Assembly (NCBI RefSeq): GCF_030161435.1
Contig: NZ_BSSV01000005.1
Span: 186,001-250,000 of the forward strand
Length of the DNA stretch: 64,000 bases
Origin: Thalassotalea loyana
GTDB lineage: Bacteria; Pseudomonadota; Gammaproteobacteria; Enterobacterales; Alteromonadaceae
Direction of reading: 5' to 3'
In this document: positions 37,133 to 46,855 of the stretch, in pieces
Numbering within the stretch: the first letter of the stretch is position 1
Layout of the letters: every line of letters begins with the position of its first letter
The notes under the pieces: model-generated
Database searches by the model: none
What the model was told of the DNA's origin: nothing
What the model saw: the letters and a program-made list of their open reading frames with translations, nothing else
Program-made: the position numbers and the translations under genes

Positions 37133-38059
37133 ATGGCAAAAGTAAATGCAGAATTAATATGGTTTAACGGTGAACTCATGCCTTGGCAGAATGCGACAGT
37201 TCACGTAATGAGCCATGCATTACACTACGGTTCATCAGTTTTTGAGGGTATCCGTGCATACAAAACGCATAAAGGCACTTGTATTTTCCGTTTAGAGGAA
37301 CACATCAAACGCTTATTCGATTCAGCAAAAGTATACCGTATGAATATCCCATACACGCAGGCTGAAGTTGAGCAAGCTTGTAAAGATGCGGTTGCAAAAA
37401 ATGGTTTAGCTGCAGCGTATTTGCGTCCATTAGCCTTTTTAGGTGATGTAGGTATGGGGCTTCGTCCACCTGCAGACGCAAAAGCGGATTTAATGGTTGC
37501 AGCGTTTAGCTGGGAAGCATACTTAGGTGCGGAAGCGATTGAACAAGGTGTTGATGTTGGTGTATCAAGTTGGAACCGATTAGCGCCGAACACGATGCCA
37601 ACTGCAGCGAAAGCAGGTGGAAACTACTTATCTTCTCAATTGATTTCAATGGAAGCTGGTCGTCATGGTTACACTGAAGGTATTGCTTTAGATATCAATA
37701 ACATGGTGAGTGAAGGTGCAGGCCAAAACCTATTCTTAGTTCGAAACGGGGTTATCTACACGCCATTTAGCACAGCATCAATTTTACCAGGATTAACTCG
37801 CGATACCGTTATTCAATTAGCGCAACAGTTAGGTTATGAAGTACGTGAAGAGCCAATTTCACGTGAATCTCTATACCTTGCGGACGAATTCTTTATGACA
37901 GGCACTGCAACTGAAGTGGTTCCAGTGAAAACTGTTGACGGAATGCCAGTAGGTACAGGATCTCGAGGTCCAATTACCAAAGCTATCCAAGAAGCGTTTT
38001 TCGGTATGTTCGATGGAACAACTGACATTCCAGATTCTTGGTTATTACCTGTTGAATAA
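37133..38059 (+). CDS. ilvE: Branched-chain amino acid aminotransferase
   Basis: A 308-aa PLP enzyme (E. coli 309), fold-type IV. It makes the last transamination step of Ile, Val and Leu. It has HVMSHALHYGSSVFEGIRAY at the start, YLRPLAFLGDVGMG, the PLP lysine in TAAKAGGNYL-type sequence (about residue 160), and EEPISRESLYLADEFFMTGTA near the end. The 100-base gap from ilvM holds two hairpins (GAGCA/TGCTC at 37035-37058 and TTTTTGCTTA/TAAGCAAAAA at 37077-37108) that may mark RNA processing. Confidence 0.97.
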   Translation: MAKVNAELIWFNGELMPWQNATVHVMSHALHYGSSVFEGIRAYKTHKGTCIFRLEEHIKRLFDSAKVYRMNIPYTQAEVEQACKDAVAKNGLAAAYLRPLAFLGDVGMGLRPPADAKADLMVAAFSWEAYLGAEAIEQGVDVGVSSWNRLAPNTMPTAAKAGGNYLSSQLISMEAGRHGYTEGIALDINNMVSEGAGQNLFLVRNGVIYTPFSTASILPGLTRDTVIQLAQQLGYEVREEPISRESLYLADEFFMTGTATEVVPVKTVDGMPVGTGSRGPITKAIQEAFFGMFDGTTDIPDSWLLPVE

Positions 38060-38131
38060 AATCAGACACTCAATGTCTGTTATTTAACGTTAAAAAATAA
38101 AAACAATCAGTAACAGTAGGAAACAACGAAA

Positions 38132-40012
38132 ATGCCAAAATTAAGATCTGCAACTTCAACTCAAGGCCGCAATATGGCCGGTGCTCGTGCGCTCTGGCGT
38201 GCAACGGGTATGACAGATGATGACTTTGGTAAGCCTATTGTTGCTGTTGTTAATTCCTTTACGCAATTTGTACCTGGTCATGTTCATTTGAAAGATATGG
38301 GACAACTTGTTGCCGGCGCTATTGAAGAAGCAGGTGGCGTTGCTAAAGAATTTAACACGATAGCGGTTGATGATGGCATCGCAATGGGCCACTCGGGTAT
38401 GCTTTATAGCCTACCGTCGCGTGACTTAATTGCTGATTCAGTCGAGTATATGGTCAATGCGCATTGTGCTGATGCCATGGTGTGCATTTCTAACTGTGAC
38501 AAAATTACACCAGGCATGTTAATGGCTGCAATGCGTTTAAACATTCCGGTTATTTTTGTATCCGGTGGTCCAATGGAAGCAGGCAAAACCAAGCTTTCAG
38601 ACCAAATCATTAAACTGGATTTAGTCGATGCCATGATCCAAGGCGCAGACCCAACTGTTTCAGACGAGCAAAGTAAACAGGTAGAACGTTCAGCCTGCCC
38701 TACATGTGGCTCTTGTTCGGGTATGTTTACTGCAAATTCAATGAACTGTTTAGCAGAAGCATTGGGCTTAGCTTTGCCAGGAAATGGCTCTATGCTAGCG
38801 ACTCACGCCGATCGTGAACAATTGTTTTTAAAAGCGGGTAAGCAAATTGTTGAATTAACAAAGCGCTATTATGAACAAGACGATGAAACGGCCTTACCAC
38901 GTAACATAGCCAACAAAGACGCCTTGCACAATGCTATGTGTTTAGATATTGCTATGGGTGGTTCAACGAACACTATTTTACATTTACTTGCCATCGCGCA
39001 AGAAGGTGAAATCGATTACACCATGGCAGACATGGATAAGCTGTCACGTATTGTTCCGCAATTGTGTAAAGTTGCACCATCAACTCCTGATTACCATATG
39101 GAAGACGTCCATCGCGCAGGTGGTGTCATCGCAATTTTGGGTGAATTAGCCCGCGCTAACCTATTAAAAATGGACGTGACTAATGTCTTGGGGACAAGCC
39201 TCACAGAACACCTGAATCAGTATGACATTAAGGTGACTGAAGATGAGAGCATAAAAGCGTTTTATCGAGCAGGTCCTGCCGGTATTCGTACAACAAAAGC
39301 ATTTAGTCAAGATTGTCGTTGGGACACCTTAGATGATGATCGTGAAAACGGTTGTATTCGCTCACTCGACAATGCGTTCTCAACCGAAGGCGGTTTAGCG
39401 GTGCTTACCGGCAATATTGCTCTTGATGGCTGTGTTGTTAAAACTGCTGGCGTAGCTGAAGAAAACTTAACATTCACGGGCCCAGCTCATGTATTTGAGA
39501 GCCAAGAAGATGCGGTAGACGGCATCTTGTCAGGTAAGGTTGTAGCGGGTGAAGTCGTTGTTATTCGTTATGAGGGACCAAAAGGTGGTCCGGGTATGCA
39601 GGAGATGCTATACCCAACAACTTACTTAAAGTCGATGGGCTTAGGGAAAAAATGCGCATTGATTACTGATGGTCGTTTCTCTGGTGGTACATCGGGACTC
39701 TCTATTGGTCATATTTCGCCAGAAGCGGCGAATGGTGGCGCTATAGGTCTTGTTGAGAATGGCGATATTATTGATATTGATATCCCTAGTCGAAGCATTT
39801 CACTGCAGATTTCAGACGAAGAGCTAGCAAAGCGCAAAGACGAGATGGCAACACGTCAATATGCGTGGCAACCTGTCGATCGTGATCGCCCTCTGACGTA
39901 TGCCTTAAAGAATTACGCAATGTTAGCGACAAGCGCAGATAAAGGTGCCGTACGAGATCGTGCCGTATTAGACGGCGCATCGCCTCATTTAAATCAACGC
40001 AGTAAAGGGTAA
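38132..40012 (+). CDS. ilvD: Dihydroxy-acid dehydratase
   Basis: A 626-aa Fe-S dehydratase (E. coli 616). It removes water from the dihydroxy acids made by IlvC. The cluster-ligating cysteines are visible in [10 protein letters not shown] and in [17 protein letters not shown]. The lysine and acidic residues of the Mg site lie nearby, and the conserved [19 protein letters not shown] closes the active site. It belongs to the operon, 72 bases after ilvE, a gap that holds a small CAGACA/TGTCTG hairpin (38063-38079), and 3 bases before ilvA. Confidence 0.97.
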   Translation: MPKLRSATSTQGRNMAGARALWRATGMTDDDFGKPIVAVVNSFTQFVPGHVHLKDMGQLVAGAIEEAGGVAKEFNTIAVDDGIAMGHSGMLYSLPSRDLIADSVEYMVNAHCADAMVCISNCDKITPGMLMAAMRLNIPVIFVSGGPMEAGKTKLSDQIIKLDLVDAMIQGADPTVSDEQSKQVERSACPTCGSCSGMFTANSMNCLAEALGLALPGNGSMLATHADREQLFLKAGKQIVELTKRYYEQDDETALPRNIANKDALHNAMCLDIAMGGSTNTILHLLAIAQEGEIDYTMADMDKLSRIVPQLCKVAPSTPDYHMEDVHRAGGVIAILGELARANLLKMDVTNVLGTSLTEHLNQYDIKVTEDESIKAFYRAGPAGIRTTKAFSQDCRWDTLDDDRENGCIRSLDNAFSTEGGLAVLTGNIALDGCVVKTAGVAEENLTFTGPAHVFESQEDAVDGILSGKVVAGEVVVIRYEGPKGGPGMQEMLYPTTYLKSMGLGKKCALITDGRFSGGTSGLSIGHISPEAANGGAIGLVENGDIIDIDIPSRSISLQISDEELAKRKDEMATRQYAWQPVDRDRPLTYALKNYAMLATSADKGAVRDRAVLDGASPHLNQRSKG

Positions 40013-40015
40013 GTC

Positions 40016-41584
40016 ATGGCAAGCTCTGGGACAGCTGCGGTTAAAACTGAACAAGAAAGCGAGGCAGCAATGGCAATCGATTATTTGAAAAAGATATTAC
40101 TTGCGCCTGTTTACGATGTTGCCGTGGAATCTGATTTAACGCCGTGTCATAAGATATCGGCGCGATTAGGTAATGGAAATCAGGTTTTTCTTAAGCGTGA
40201 AGACCAGCAACCCGTACACTCATTTAAGTTGCGTGGCGCCTACACTAAACTTGCGAGTCTTACCCATGCACAAAGAAGTCAAGGCGTGGTGGCGGCTTCG
40301 GCTGGTAATCATGCTCAGGGGCTGGCATTAGCAGCAAGTAAACTTGGTATTACAGCCACCATAGTTATGCCGATTACAACGCCGGATATCAAGGTGGAAA
40401 ATGTTAGGCGCTTAGGTGCAGATGTCCGCTTAATTGGTAAAAGTTTTAATGATGCGCAATCAGCCTCATTAGCGATAGCTGATGAAGAGTCAAAAACCAT
40501 TGTTCATCCATTCGATGATCCTGATGTCATCGCAGGTCAAGGCACAGTTGCCAAAGAGTTATTACAGCAGAACCATCAGCTTAATGCGGTTTTCATTCCG
40601 GTAGGTGGTGGTGGCCTATTAGCGGGTATGGCGGTATACATTAAACAGCTTCGTCCTGACATTAAAGTCATTGGTGTTGAAGCTGAAGATTCAGCATGTC
40701 TCAAAGCTGCGATGGAGAGCGGTGAACCAACCGATCTAGCGCAAGTTGGCTTATTTGCCGATGGTGTTGCGGTCAAGCGCATCGGTCAACATACCTTTGA
40801 CGTGATCAAACAGTATTGTGATGAGGTGATTACCGTAACGACAGATGAAATTTGCGCTGCTATCAAAGAAGTCTTTGAGCAAACGCGTGTTATCGCGGAA
40901 CCAGCCGGAGCGTTGTCATTAGCGGGCATCAACAAATATTGTCAAACCAGTGAAGGCGATGAGAATCTTGCGGCGATCTTATCAGGCGCCAACATGAATT
41001 TTCACAGTCTACGTTATGTCTCTGAACGTTGTGAACTTGGTGAGCAAAAAGAAGCGGTATTTGCTGTTACTATTCCTGAAGAAAAAGGCAGTTTTAAGCG
41101 TTTTTGTCAGTCACTGAATTCTCGCATTATCACAGAGTTTAATTATCGCTATGTTGGCAAAGAACAAGCGGATGTGTTTGTCGGCATCAAAATTAGCGGT
41201 AATGAAGAGCGCGAAGCATTGTGTCAGAGTTTGAATGAACAAGGTTTTACAGCCATTGACTTAACTGACAATGAACTTGCTAAGTTACATGTGCGCTACA
41301 TGGTGGGGGGACCCAATCCAAATTCGGCACAAGAACGTCTATTTAGCTTTGAGTTTCCAGAGGCACCTGGTGCGTTGGAGAATTTCTTACAGACGTTAGG
41401 GGAACTATGGAACATCACGCTGTTTCATTACCGCAATCACGGTGCGGCTTATGGTCAAGTGCTAGCGGGGTTTGAAGTAGATAACGATGAACAGTTAGCC
41501 TTCTTTAGACACTTAAAAGACTTAGGTTATAAATGGCAAGAAGAGAGCCAAAACCCAGCATTCAAAGCATTCCTAAGTAAATAG
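40016..41584 (+). CDS. ilvA: Threonine ammonia-lyase, biosynthetic
   Basis: A 522-aa PLP enzyme (E. coli 514). It deaminates threonine to 2-oxobutyrate, committing carbon to isoleucine. The PLP lysine is in QPVHSFKLRGAY, and GGGGLLAG binds the cofactor phosphate. Two C-terminal ACT-like domains (about residues 345-515) mark the isoleucine-inhibited biosynthetic form. The N terminus is about ten residues longer than in E. coli. The ATG at 40016 has an AAGGG site. It is the last gene of ilvLGMEDA. Confidence 0.97.
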   Translation: MASSGTAAVKTEQESEAAMAIDYLKKILLAPVYDVAVESDLTPCHKISARLGNGNQVFLKREDQQPVHSFKLRGAYTKLASLTHAQRSQGVVAASAGNHAQGLALAASKLGITATIVMPITTPDIKVENVRRLGADVRLIGKSFNDAQSASLAIADEESKTIVHPFDDPDVIAGQGTVAKELLQQNHQLNAVFIPVGGGGLLAGMAVYIKQLRPDIKVIGVEAEDSACLKAAMESGEPTDLAQVGLFADGVAVKRIGQHTFDVIKQYCDEVITVTTDEICAAIKEVFEQTRVIAEPAGALSLAGINKYCQTSEGDENLAAILSGANMNFHSLRYVSERCELGEQKEAVFAVTIPEEKGSFKRFCQSLNSRIITEFNYRYVGKEQADVFVGIKISGNEEREALCQSLNEQGFTAIDLTDNELAKLHVRYMVGGPNPNSAQERLFSFEFPEAPGALENFLQTLGELWNITLFHYRNHGAAYGQVLAGFEVDNDEQLAFFRHLKDLGYKWQEESQNPAFKAFLSK

Positions 41585-41598
41585 CTTTGCTGTTTGTG

Positions 41599-41628
41599 GT
41601 ATTGCCGGTGAAGACTATGCCGGCAATA
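41599..41628. terminator. Terminator between ilvA and ubiK
   Basis: A perfect ten-base stem GTATTGCCGG / CCGGCAATAC with an 11-base loop, then ATTTTAAT on the plus strand. The T-run is weak, but the position at the convergent ends supports a terminator role for the ilv operon. Confidence 0.65.
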
Positions 41629-41642
41629 CATTTTAATCGCTA

Positions 41643-41900
41643 TTAATCTTCTTTTTCAGCTAATTTAGCTTCAAGTTCGCCGATTTTTTTCTCAAGTTCG
41701 GCTATTTGCGCGCGTGTTTTTAAAAGCACTTGTGTTTGCACGTCAAACTCTTCGCGTGACACAACATCTAGCTCAGCTAATTTACGTTGAATCACTGTTT
41801 TCGTTTTATCTTCAAAGTCATTCGCAAGGTTTTTTAATCCTGGTGGAATTGATTCTGTTACTTGCTGTGCGATCTCTTCGAGCTTCTTCGCGTTAATCAT
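41643..41900 (-). CDS. ubiK: Ubiquinone biosynthesis accessory factor UbiK
   Basis: An 85-aa protein of the BMFP/YqiC family. It has an N-terminal amphipathic stretch (KLEEIAQQVTESIPPGLKNLANDFE) and a C-terminal coiled coil rich in Glu and Lys (about residues 50-85). UbiK forms a complex with UbiJ and supports the soluble Ubi metabolon in aerobic ubiquinone synthesis. UbiJ is encoded at 51448. It is single and convergent with the ilv operon. Confidence 0.9.
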   Translation of the reverse strand: MINAKKLEEIAQQVTESIPPGLKNLANDFEDKTKTVIQRKLAELDVVSREEFDVQTQVLLKTRAQIAELEKKIGELEAKLAEKED

Positions 41901-42063
41901 GTTCGTATCCTATTATGCCGATTGGCCTTAATCTAATGGTGTCATTGTAATCAATTTTTTGATTGAGGCGATATTTTTTATTTGTAATATCGTTACAACA
42001 CGTGTTCTTGATCACAAAAACAGGTAAAATCGCCTTTTTTATTTTGAGGGCAAAACGTTGGCA

Positions 42064-44076
42064 ATGAGATTAAACCCAAGACAAGAAGAGGCAGTGAAAT
42101 ATGTATCGGGACCTTGTCTTGTTTTAGCAGGCGCTGGTAGTGGCAAAACGGGTGTAATCTGTCAAAAAATTGCGTACCTCATTCAAAAGTGTGGCTATAA
42201 AGCGAGAAACATTGCTGCGGTAACCTTTACCAATAAAGCCGCACGCGAAATGAAAGAGCGTGTTAGCAACATGCTTGGCCGTGACCTAACGCGTGGCTTA
42301 ACAGTATCAACGTTTCACTCGTTAGGTCTTGATATTATTCGCAAAGAAATACGTACATTAGGTTATAAGCCAGGCTTTACCTTATTTGATGATCAAGACA
42401 CCATCGCATTGTTAAAAGAGTTAACGCTTGAAGAGCTAGATGGCGATAAAGACTTATTAAGTAAGTTACAAATGATGATTTCTAATTGGAAGAATGATTT
42501 GTTATTGCCTGATCAGGCGATTGAATATGCTGGTGACGCGGATACGCGAATGTATGCTGAGTTCTATCAACGATACCAGCAGCATATGAAAGCCTATAAT
42601 GCACTTGATTTCGATGATCTAATCTTGATTCCCACCTTAATGTTTCGAAACTTTCCGCAGGTTCGTGAGCGTTGGCAGCAAAAAATCCAGTATATGCTGG
42701 TTGATGAATATCAAGATACAAATGCCAGCCAATATGAATTAGTAAAACTAATTACTGGTGATAAAGGCTTATTAACGGTTGTAGGTGATGATGATCAGTC
42801 AATCTATTCATGGCGTGGCGCAAAACCTCAAAACCTTGTGCTACTTGGTAAAGATTACCCTAGCCTGAAGCTAATCAAGCTAGAGCAAAATTACCGTTCA
42901 AGTGGTCGCATTCTAAAATGTGCCAATATTCTTATCGCTAATAATCCACACGATTATGACAAAGCGCTATTTAGTGAACTTGCTTATGGTGTTGAGCTTA
43001 AAGTCGTTGAAACAAAAAACGAAGAGCATGAAGTTGAACGTCTAGTCGGTGAGCTGATTGGTCATCGATTCATGAACAAAACCCAGTATCGAGATTATGC
43101 GGTACTTTATCGTGGCAATCACCAATCGCGGTTGCTTGAAAAAGCACTAATGACAAACCGTATTCCCTACAAGATTAGTGGTGGTACCTCGTTTTTCTCT
43201 CGTGCGGAAATCAAAGATATGATGGCGTACTTACGATTGGTGGTGAATCCGGATGACGACAATGCTTTCTTACGCATTGTTAATGTCCCTAAGCGAGAAA
43301 TTGGCCCCGCAACTTTAGAGAAGCTTGGCACTTACGCCAATATGCGTCAAATCAGTATGTTTGCGGCCAGTTTTGAGTTGGGTCTTGAGCAGCACCTAAC
43401 GGGGCGTGGTTTGGTAAATGTTCAAAAGTTTACCCGATGGATTGTCGAAACAGCAGATAACGCGCAACGTGGTGATACTGCTGCCGTTTTACGTGCCATG
43501 GTACGAGAAATGAATTATGAAGATTATCTTTACGATTCATCGACCAGTGCAAAAGCAGCTGAGATGCGAATGAAAAACGTTACTCAACTCTTTAGCTGGG
43601 TGACGGATATGCTCGAAGGTTCTGAAATGGATGAGCCGATGACGCTTGCACAGGTGGTTACTCGTCTAACATTGCGCGACATGATGGAGCGTGGTGAAGA
43701 AGAAGATAACGCCGATCAAGTACAATTGATGACACTTCATGCATCAAAAGGCCTTGAGTTTCCTTATGTTTTTCTGATTGGCATGGAAGAAGGATTACTA
43801 CCCCACCAAACATCGATGGATGAAGGTAACGTTGAAGAAGAACGTCGACTAGCCTATGTGGGTATCACCCGCGCACAACGCGAGTTAATATTTACGTATG
43901 CCAAAGAGCGCAGACAGTTTGGCGAAGTCGCGCGAACGGAACCTAGTCGTTTTCTGTATGAATTACCTCAAGATGATCTAATTTGGGAAAATACGCGCAA
44001 ACCACAAACACGTGAACAAACACAAGAAAAAGCAAAACAAGGGGTTGCTAATCTACGCGCGTTATTTAAAAAATAA
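42064..44076 (+). CDS. rep: ATP-dependent DNA helicase Rep
   Basis: A 670-aa SF1A helicase (E. coli 673). It clears proteins and restarts replication forks. I chose ATG 42064 because [11 protein letters not shown] matches the Rep N terminus. A TTG two codons upstream has better spacing to GAGGG and is possible. Walker A is AGAGSGKT, motif [10 protein letters not shown], motif [15 protein letters not shown], and motif [16 protein letters not shown]. It lacks the UvrD-type C-terminal Tudor end, which separates it from the uvrD at the window start. Confidence 0.96.
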   Translation: MRLNPRQEEAVKYVSGPCLVLAGAGSGKTGVICQKIAYLIQKCGYKARNIAAVTFTNKAAREMKERVSNMLGRDLTRGLTVSTFHSLGLDIIRKEIRTLGYKPGFTLFDDQDTIALLKELTLEELDGDKDLLSKLQMMISNWKNDLLLPDQAIEYAGDADTRMYAEFYQRYQQHMKAYNALDFDDLILIPTLMFRNFPQVRERWQQKIQYMLVDEYQDTNASQYELVKLITGDKGLLTVVGDDDQSIYSWRGAKPQNLVLLGKDYPSLKLIKLEQNYRSSGRILKCANILIANNPHDYDKALFSELAYGVELKVVETKNEEHEVERLVGELIGHRFMNKTQYRDYAVLYRGNHQSRLLEKALMTNRIPYKISGGTSFFSRAEIKDMMAYLRLVVNPDDDNAFLRIVNVPKREIGPATLEKLGTYANMRQISMFAASFELGLEQHLTGRGLVNVQKFTRWIVETADNAQRGDTAAVLRAMVREMNYEDYLYDSSTSAKAAEMRMKNVTQLFSWVTDMLEGSEMDEPMTLAQVVTRLTLRDMMERGEEEDNADQVQLMTLHASKGLEFPYVFLIGMEEGLLPHQTSMDEGNVEEERRLAYVGITRAQRELIFTYAKERRQFGEVARTEPSRFLYELPQDDLIWENTRKPQTREQTQEKAKQGVANLRALFKK

Positions 44077-44158
44077 AGCATGTTGACCTGATCATGACTT
44101 CACGCTTCATACTGCTGAGTCAGTTGATAACAACTGGTTTTACTACAGGAGAATAAAG

Positions 44159-44326
44159 ATGAATAAACAACGTTGGGTTGAAATTATGAAAGCTGCAGGT
44201 ATTTCTGAAGCACAGATGCTTAAGTGGCATCAAGCGTTTGAACGTATGGAGCCTGCTGAGCATCAAAAATTTCTAGTGTCTTTGAAGCTCCCAATGGCTG
44301 ATATCGCTCGAATACGATCGCTATAG
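44159..44326 (+). CDS. Small conserved-looking protein, 55 aa
   Basis: An ORF too short for ordinary cut-offs, with a strong AGGAG ribosome site seven bases before the ATG. The product MNKQRWVEIMKAAGISEAQM... is a compact, mostly helical soluble peptide with many Met, Trp and charged residues, and it ends in ADIARIRSL. I recall similar short proteins in marine gammaproteobacteria, sometimes as the tail of MerR-type regulators, but I cannot name the family. It is about 80 bases after rep and is followed by a perfect hairpin. Confidence 0.7.
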   Translation: MNKQRWVEIMKAAGISEAQMLKWHQAFERMEPAEHQKFLVSLKLPMADIARIRSL

Positions 44327-44331
44327 TTGAA

Positions 44332-44361
44332 TTGTAAGCAGTGTCTATACACTGCTTACAA
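44332..44361. terminator. Perfect inverted repeat between convergent genes, possible terminator
   Basis: A thirteen-base perfect stem TTGTAAGCAGTGT / ACACTGCTTACAA with a four-base CTAT loop. It begins six bases after the 55-aa gene and covers the stop of the convergent dehydrogenase gene. There is no T-run, so it may act as a 3'-end stabiliser rather than a classical terminator. Confidence 0.55.
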
Positions 44362-45282
44362 GAACCTCTGAATCGCTTGATAAGCGTTGTCTTGATAATT
44401 TGTGTTACCTATATCAGGAAATAACTTACTTTGATCGTCAATTGGCCCCGATAGCCCTTTCTGACTGGCGTAGAACCCGCCACTTTTAAGCTCAAGATTG
44501 TATAGGCCGTCAATGTATCGAGCAGCACCTTGTTCAACGCCATGGACTTTACCAGCCCATTGCATGACCTGCATCATACCCTTCATCACCCATTGTTTAA
44601 CAAGCGGGAGTGTATTGAATCCCTCAGTGCCTGTTGTTGCTCCTGGGCTCATAGTGATGAACCGAATAGTTGAATGCTTTCTTGCCATCGCTGACATCCA
44701 AAGTGCACCCATGTATTTAATTGGACCGTAAGAAATCGTGGGATCTTTGGCTTCTGGATATTTTGTACCATTGATGATGGCAGCGAATTCGTCAATAGAA
44801 GAATCGTTTAGATTAGGCCTCTTCATTCCCATTTCTTCGACACCTCTTGCAGCTTCAGAGCCAGCGTAAAGTGCAATTTGCGTTAGTTTACCCTCATTGA
44901 TAAGTTGTTGAGCTAATTGCGCATGGCCAAGCATATTAGCGCTAAAAATCTCTGTTGCACCATACTGGTTAACACGGTTGAAGTTCGCACCTCCAGTGCC
45001 ACCTGCATTCATGATTAACGCGTCGATTGGCTCGCTTATTTCAGAAACTGCTTGCTTAACAGAATCTAAGTTACTGACATCGATAAGTAAAATCTCGAAT
45101 ATTTTTCGTTGAGTCATGGCTTCTAACTCGCGCTTTGCTGCTATGGCTTTATCTCTGTTGCGGCAACCTAGATAGATTTTCGTTATGTCACTTTGCTCCG
45201 CGAGCTGCTTTGCCGCTTCTTTGCCTAATCCCGCATTCGCGCCAGTGATTAATACCTTTTCAATCATGTTATTCCTCGTCAA
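44356..45282 (-). CDS. Short-chain dehydrogenase/reductase family protein
   Basis: A 308-aa protein with a Rossmann fold. The cofactor motif is TGANAGLGKEAAKQL (about residues 11-25), followed by CRNRDKA, NAGGTGG in place of the usual NNAG, and the catalytic tyrosine probably in YGPIKYMGALWMS (YxxxK present as YGPIK). The mid-length and sequence suggest the protochlorophyllide-reductase-like or retinol-dehydrogenase-like SDR group. The substrate is unknown. The AraC gene upstream on the same strand is cut off by its own terminator, so this is probably a single transcription unit. Confidence 0.85.
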   Translation of the reverse strand: MTRNNMIEKVLITGANAGLGKEAAKQLAEQSDITKIYLGCRNRDKAIAAKRELEAMTQRKIFEILLIDVSNLDSVKQAVSEISEPIDALIMNAGGTGGANFNRVNQYGATEIFSANMLGHAQLAQQLINEGKLTQIALYAGSEAARGVEEMGMKRPNLNDSSIDEFAAIINGTKYPEAKDPTISYGPIKYMGALWMSAMARKHSTIRFITMSPGATTGTEGFNTLPLVKQWVMKGMMQVMQWAGKVHGVEQGAARYIDGLYNLELKSGGFYASQKGLSGPIDDQSKLFPDIGNTNYQDNAYQAIQRFL

Positions 45283-45368
45283 TTGTCTTATATCGTTTGT
45301 TGAGACAAAGCATATTTGATCGAGTCATACGGTTTTTGATATTTCTTGCGGTATTGTTTGTCGTGCAT

Positions 45369-45394
45369 AAAAAAAGCCTGAATTATCAGGCTTT
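45369..45394 (-). terminator. Terminator containing the stop codon of the AraC-type gene
   Basis: On the minus strand: AAAGCCTGA - TAAT - TCAGGCTTTTTTT. The TGA stop of the regulator gene is part of the left arm, so the 3' untranslated region is only the hairpin. Confidence 0.88.
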
Positions 45395-46240
45395 GGGTGT
45401 GATTGGTATATGGAGATAAATTTTGTTGTTTGGATCAGCATTATTAAATCCGGCTGGAAGTAGCTCAAAATCCGGTTTATTAGCATATTCATATCGGCTT
45501 TTTGGAAGCCAACTCCCCCAAATATAACGCAGCGTCTCTTCAAGTGTTGATAATGGCCCGATGTGGGTAAATTTGGCGTAGGTTTGAGCGGGTAACTCTC
45601 TCGTGATCATCCCTTCAGGAACACTATCAAAGTTTGCAACTTGCGCCGCACAAATATAGACAAAGGTGGTGCCATCATCATGTTCTTCGTATGACTCATA
45701 AATACCAAAAAAATCTGAACCTACTCGATTATTTATACTGTCTTTGTATGGAGAAAAGGCTGACCATAATTTAGGTAAACTTAGATCGCCATCTTGATAC
45801 TTACTTGCCACGCCAACAATTTTCATTGCTTCTTGTTCAACTATTTCCGGCGTCATCGACAGATTATTTTGCAGATGAGACAAGTCGTTTTCATTGAACG
45901 GTTGCTTGTATAAAAGTCTAAAAGGCTCATTTATTTTGCGATATTGCGCTGGCGTCATATCGAATTGCGCCTTAAACGCTCGGGTAAACGCCTCTTGAGA
46001 ATCAAATTGACACTCAAAGGCGATATCAATAACGCTAACGTCTTCTGTTAATAAACGTTTTGCCGCGAGAGTCATGCGTCGCTTGCGCAAATATTCTTTA
46101 GGGGTGTCGCCAACCAATGCTTTAAAAATCCTGCTGTAGTGATACGTTGAATAGTGTGAGGCAGCAGCAATTTCATGAACACTTATTTTGTCTTGTAAGT
46201 GTGCCTCAATAAATTCAATACTTTTAAAAAATCGCTGCAT
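45386..46240 (-). CDS. AraC-type regulator with GyrI-like effector domain (Rob-like)
   Basis: A 284-aa protein from the ATG at 46240. An AGGA lies seven bases before it, and I preferred this start to a GTG nine codons upstream. The N-terminal two-helix-turn-helix AraC domain (about residues 1-105) resembles Rob/SoxS (SHYSTYHYSRIFKALVGDTPKEYLRKRR). The C-terminal ~150 residues are a GyrI/SOUL-like small-molecule-binding domain. The order is that of Rob, which responds to amphipathic compounds. It lies 34 bases downstream of the SRPBCC gene on the same strand and is probably co-transcribed with it. Confidence 0.9.
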   Translation of the reverse strand: MQRFFKSIEFIEAHLQDKISVHEIAAASHYSTYHYSRIFKALVGDTPKEYLRKRRMTLAAKRLLTEDVSVIDIAFECQFDSQEAFTRAFKAQFDMTPAQYRKINEPFRLLYKQPFNENDLSHLQNNLSMTPEIVEQEAMKIVGVASKYQDGDLSLPKLWSAFSPYKDSINNRVGSDFFGIYESYEEHDDGTTFVYICAAQVANFDSVPEGMITRELPAQTYAKFTHIGPLSTLEETLRYIWGSWLPKSRYEYANKPDFELLPAGFNNADPNNKIYLHIPITPKA

Positions 46241-46274
46241 GTCTTCGTCCTTAGGTGTCAATGTCACAAAGGTA

Positions 46275-46766
46275 TTATGCTTTGCTGATTAATGTAGGTT
46301 GGCTTTCAGCATAGTCTTTTAAACCTTGCAGTAGTTTGCCAAAAGCGACAGGAAATATCATTCGCAATAGTGGATAAAATAGTAAAGCGAACGTTTTTAG
46401 TTGAGGCGATGCGGTCCATGATACTTCGGCTGTATTTGCCGAAACTGCGCGGACTGACATTGCAACATGATTTTGTTTGATGGGTACAATTGCTGGATTG
46501 TTAATCGGCAATACGTCAAAGGCAATCGTTTTGTTCTCTTCGTTGTATTGCGTAATGATCTCTTTTACTTGGGCGCCTTGAGGATTTTCTGATAAGTCGC
46601 AAATACGACCTTGCATCGGTGCGCCAAAATCGCTCGTACCTGGGCCTAGTGCTTTAGAGTTTGGAATAGGGCCCATCCATAAATGTGCCTGATCAAATTG
46701 GTGGGCAATTAAGTGCCATAGTTCATCGGCACTGCGGTTAATTGTAATCGTTTTAGTAATTTTCAT
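46275..46766 (-). CDS. SRPBCC (START-like) family protein
   Basis: A 163-aa soluble protein beginning MKITKTITINRSADELWHLIAHQFDQAHLW, the typical opening of polyketide cyclase/START-like helix-grip folds that bind hydrophobic ligands. A hydrophobic segment (FALLFYPLLRMIFPVAFGKLL) near the C terminus may be the long ligand-pocket helix rather than a membrane anchor. It is followed by the AraC/GyrI regulator gene, so a shared response to a hydrophobic compound is plausible but unproven. Confidence 0.8.
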   Translation of the reverse strand: MKITKTITINRSADELWHLIAHQFDQAHLWMGPIPNSKALGPGTSDFGAPMQGRICDLSENPQGAQVKEIITQYNEENKTIAFDVLPINNPAIVPIKQNHVAMSVRAVSANTAEVSWTASPQLKTFALLFYPLLRMIFPVAFGKLLQGLKDYAESQPTLISKA

Positions 46767-46855
46767 CTTCGCTCCATAATGTGATTAGGTATGTTATGGA
46801 GCGAGTTTAACGAGGACGCTTAATGCTTTTTTGATATTTCTTGCTGTCTTCGCAA

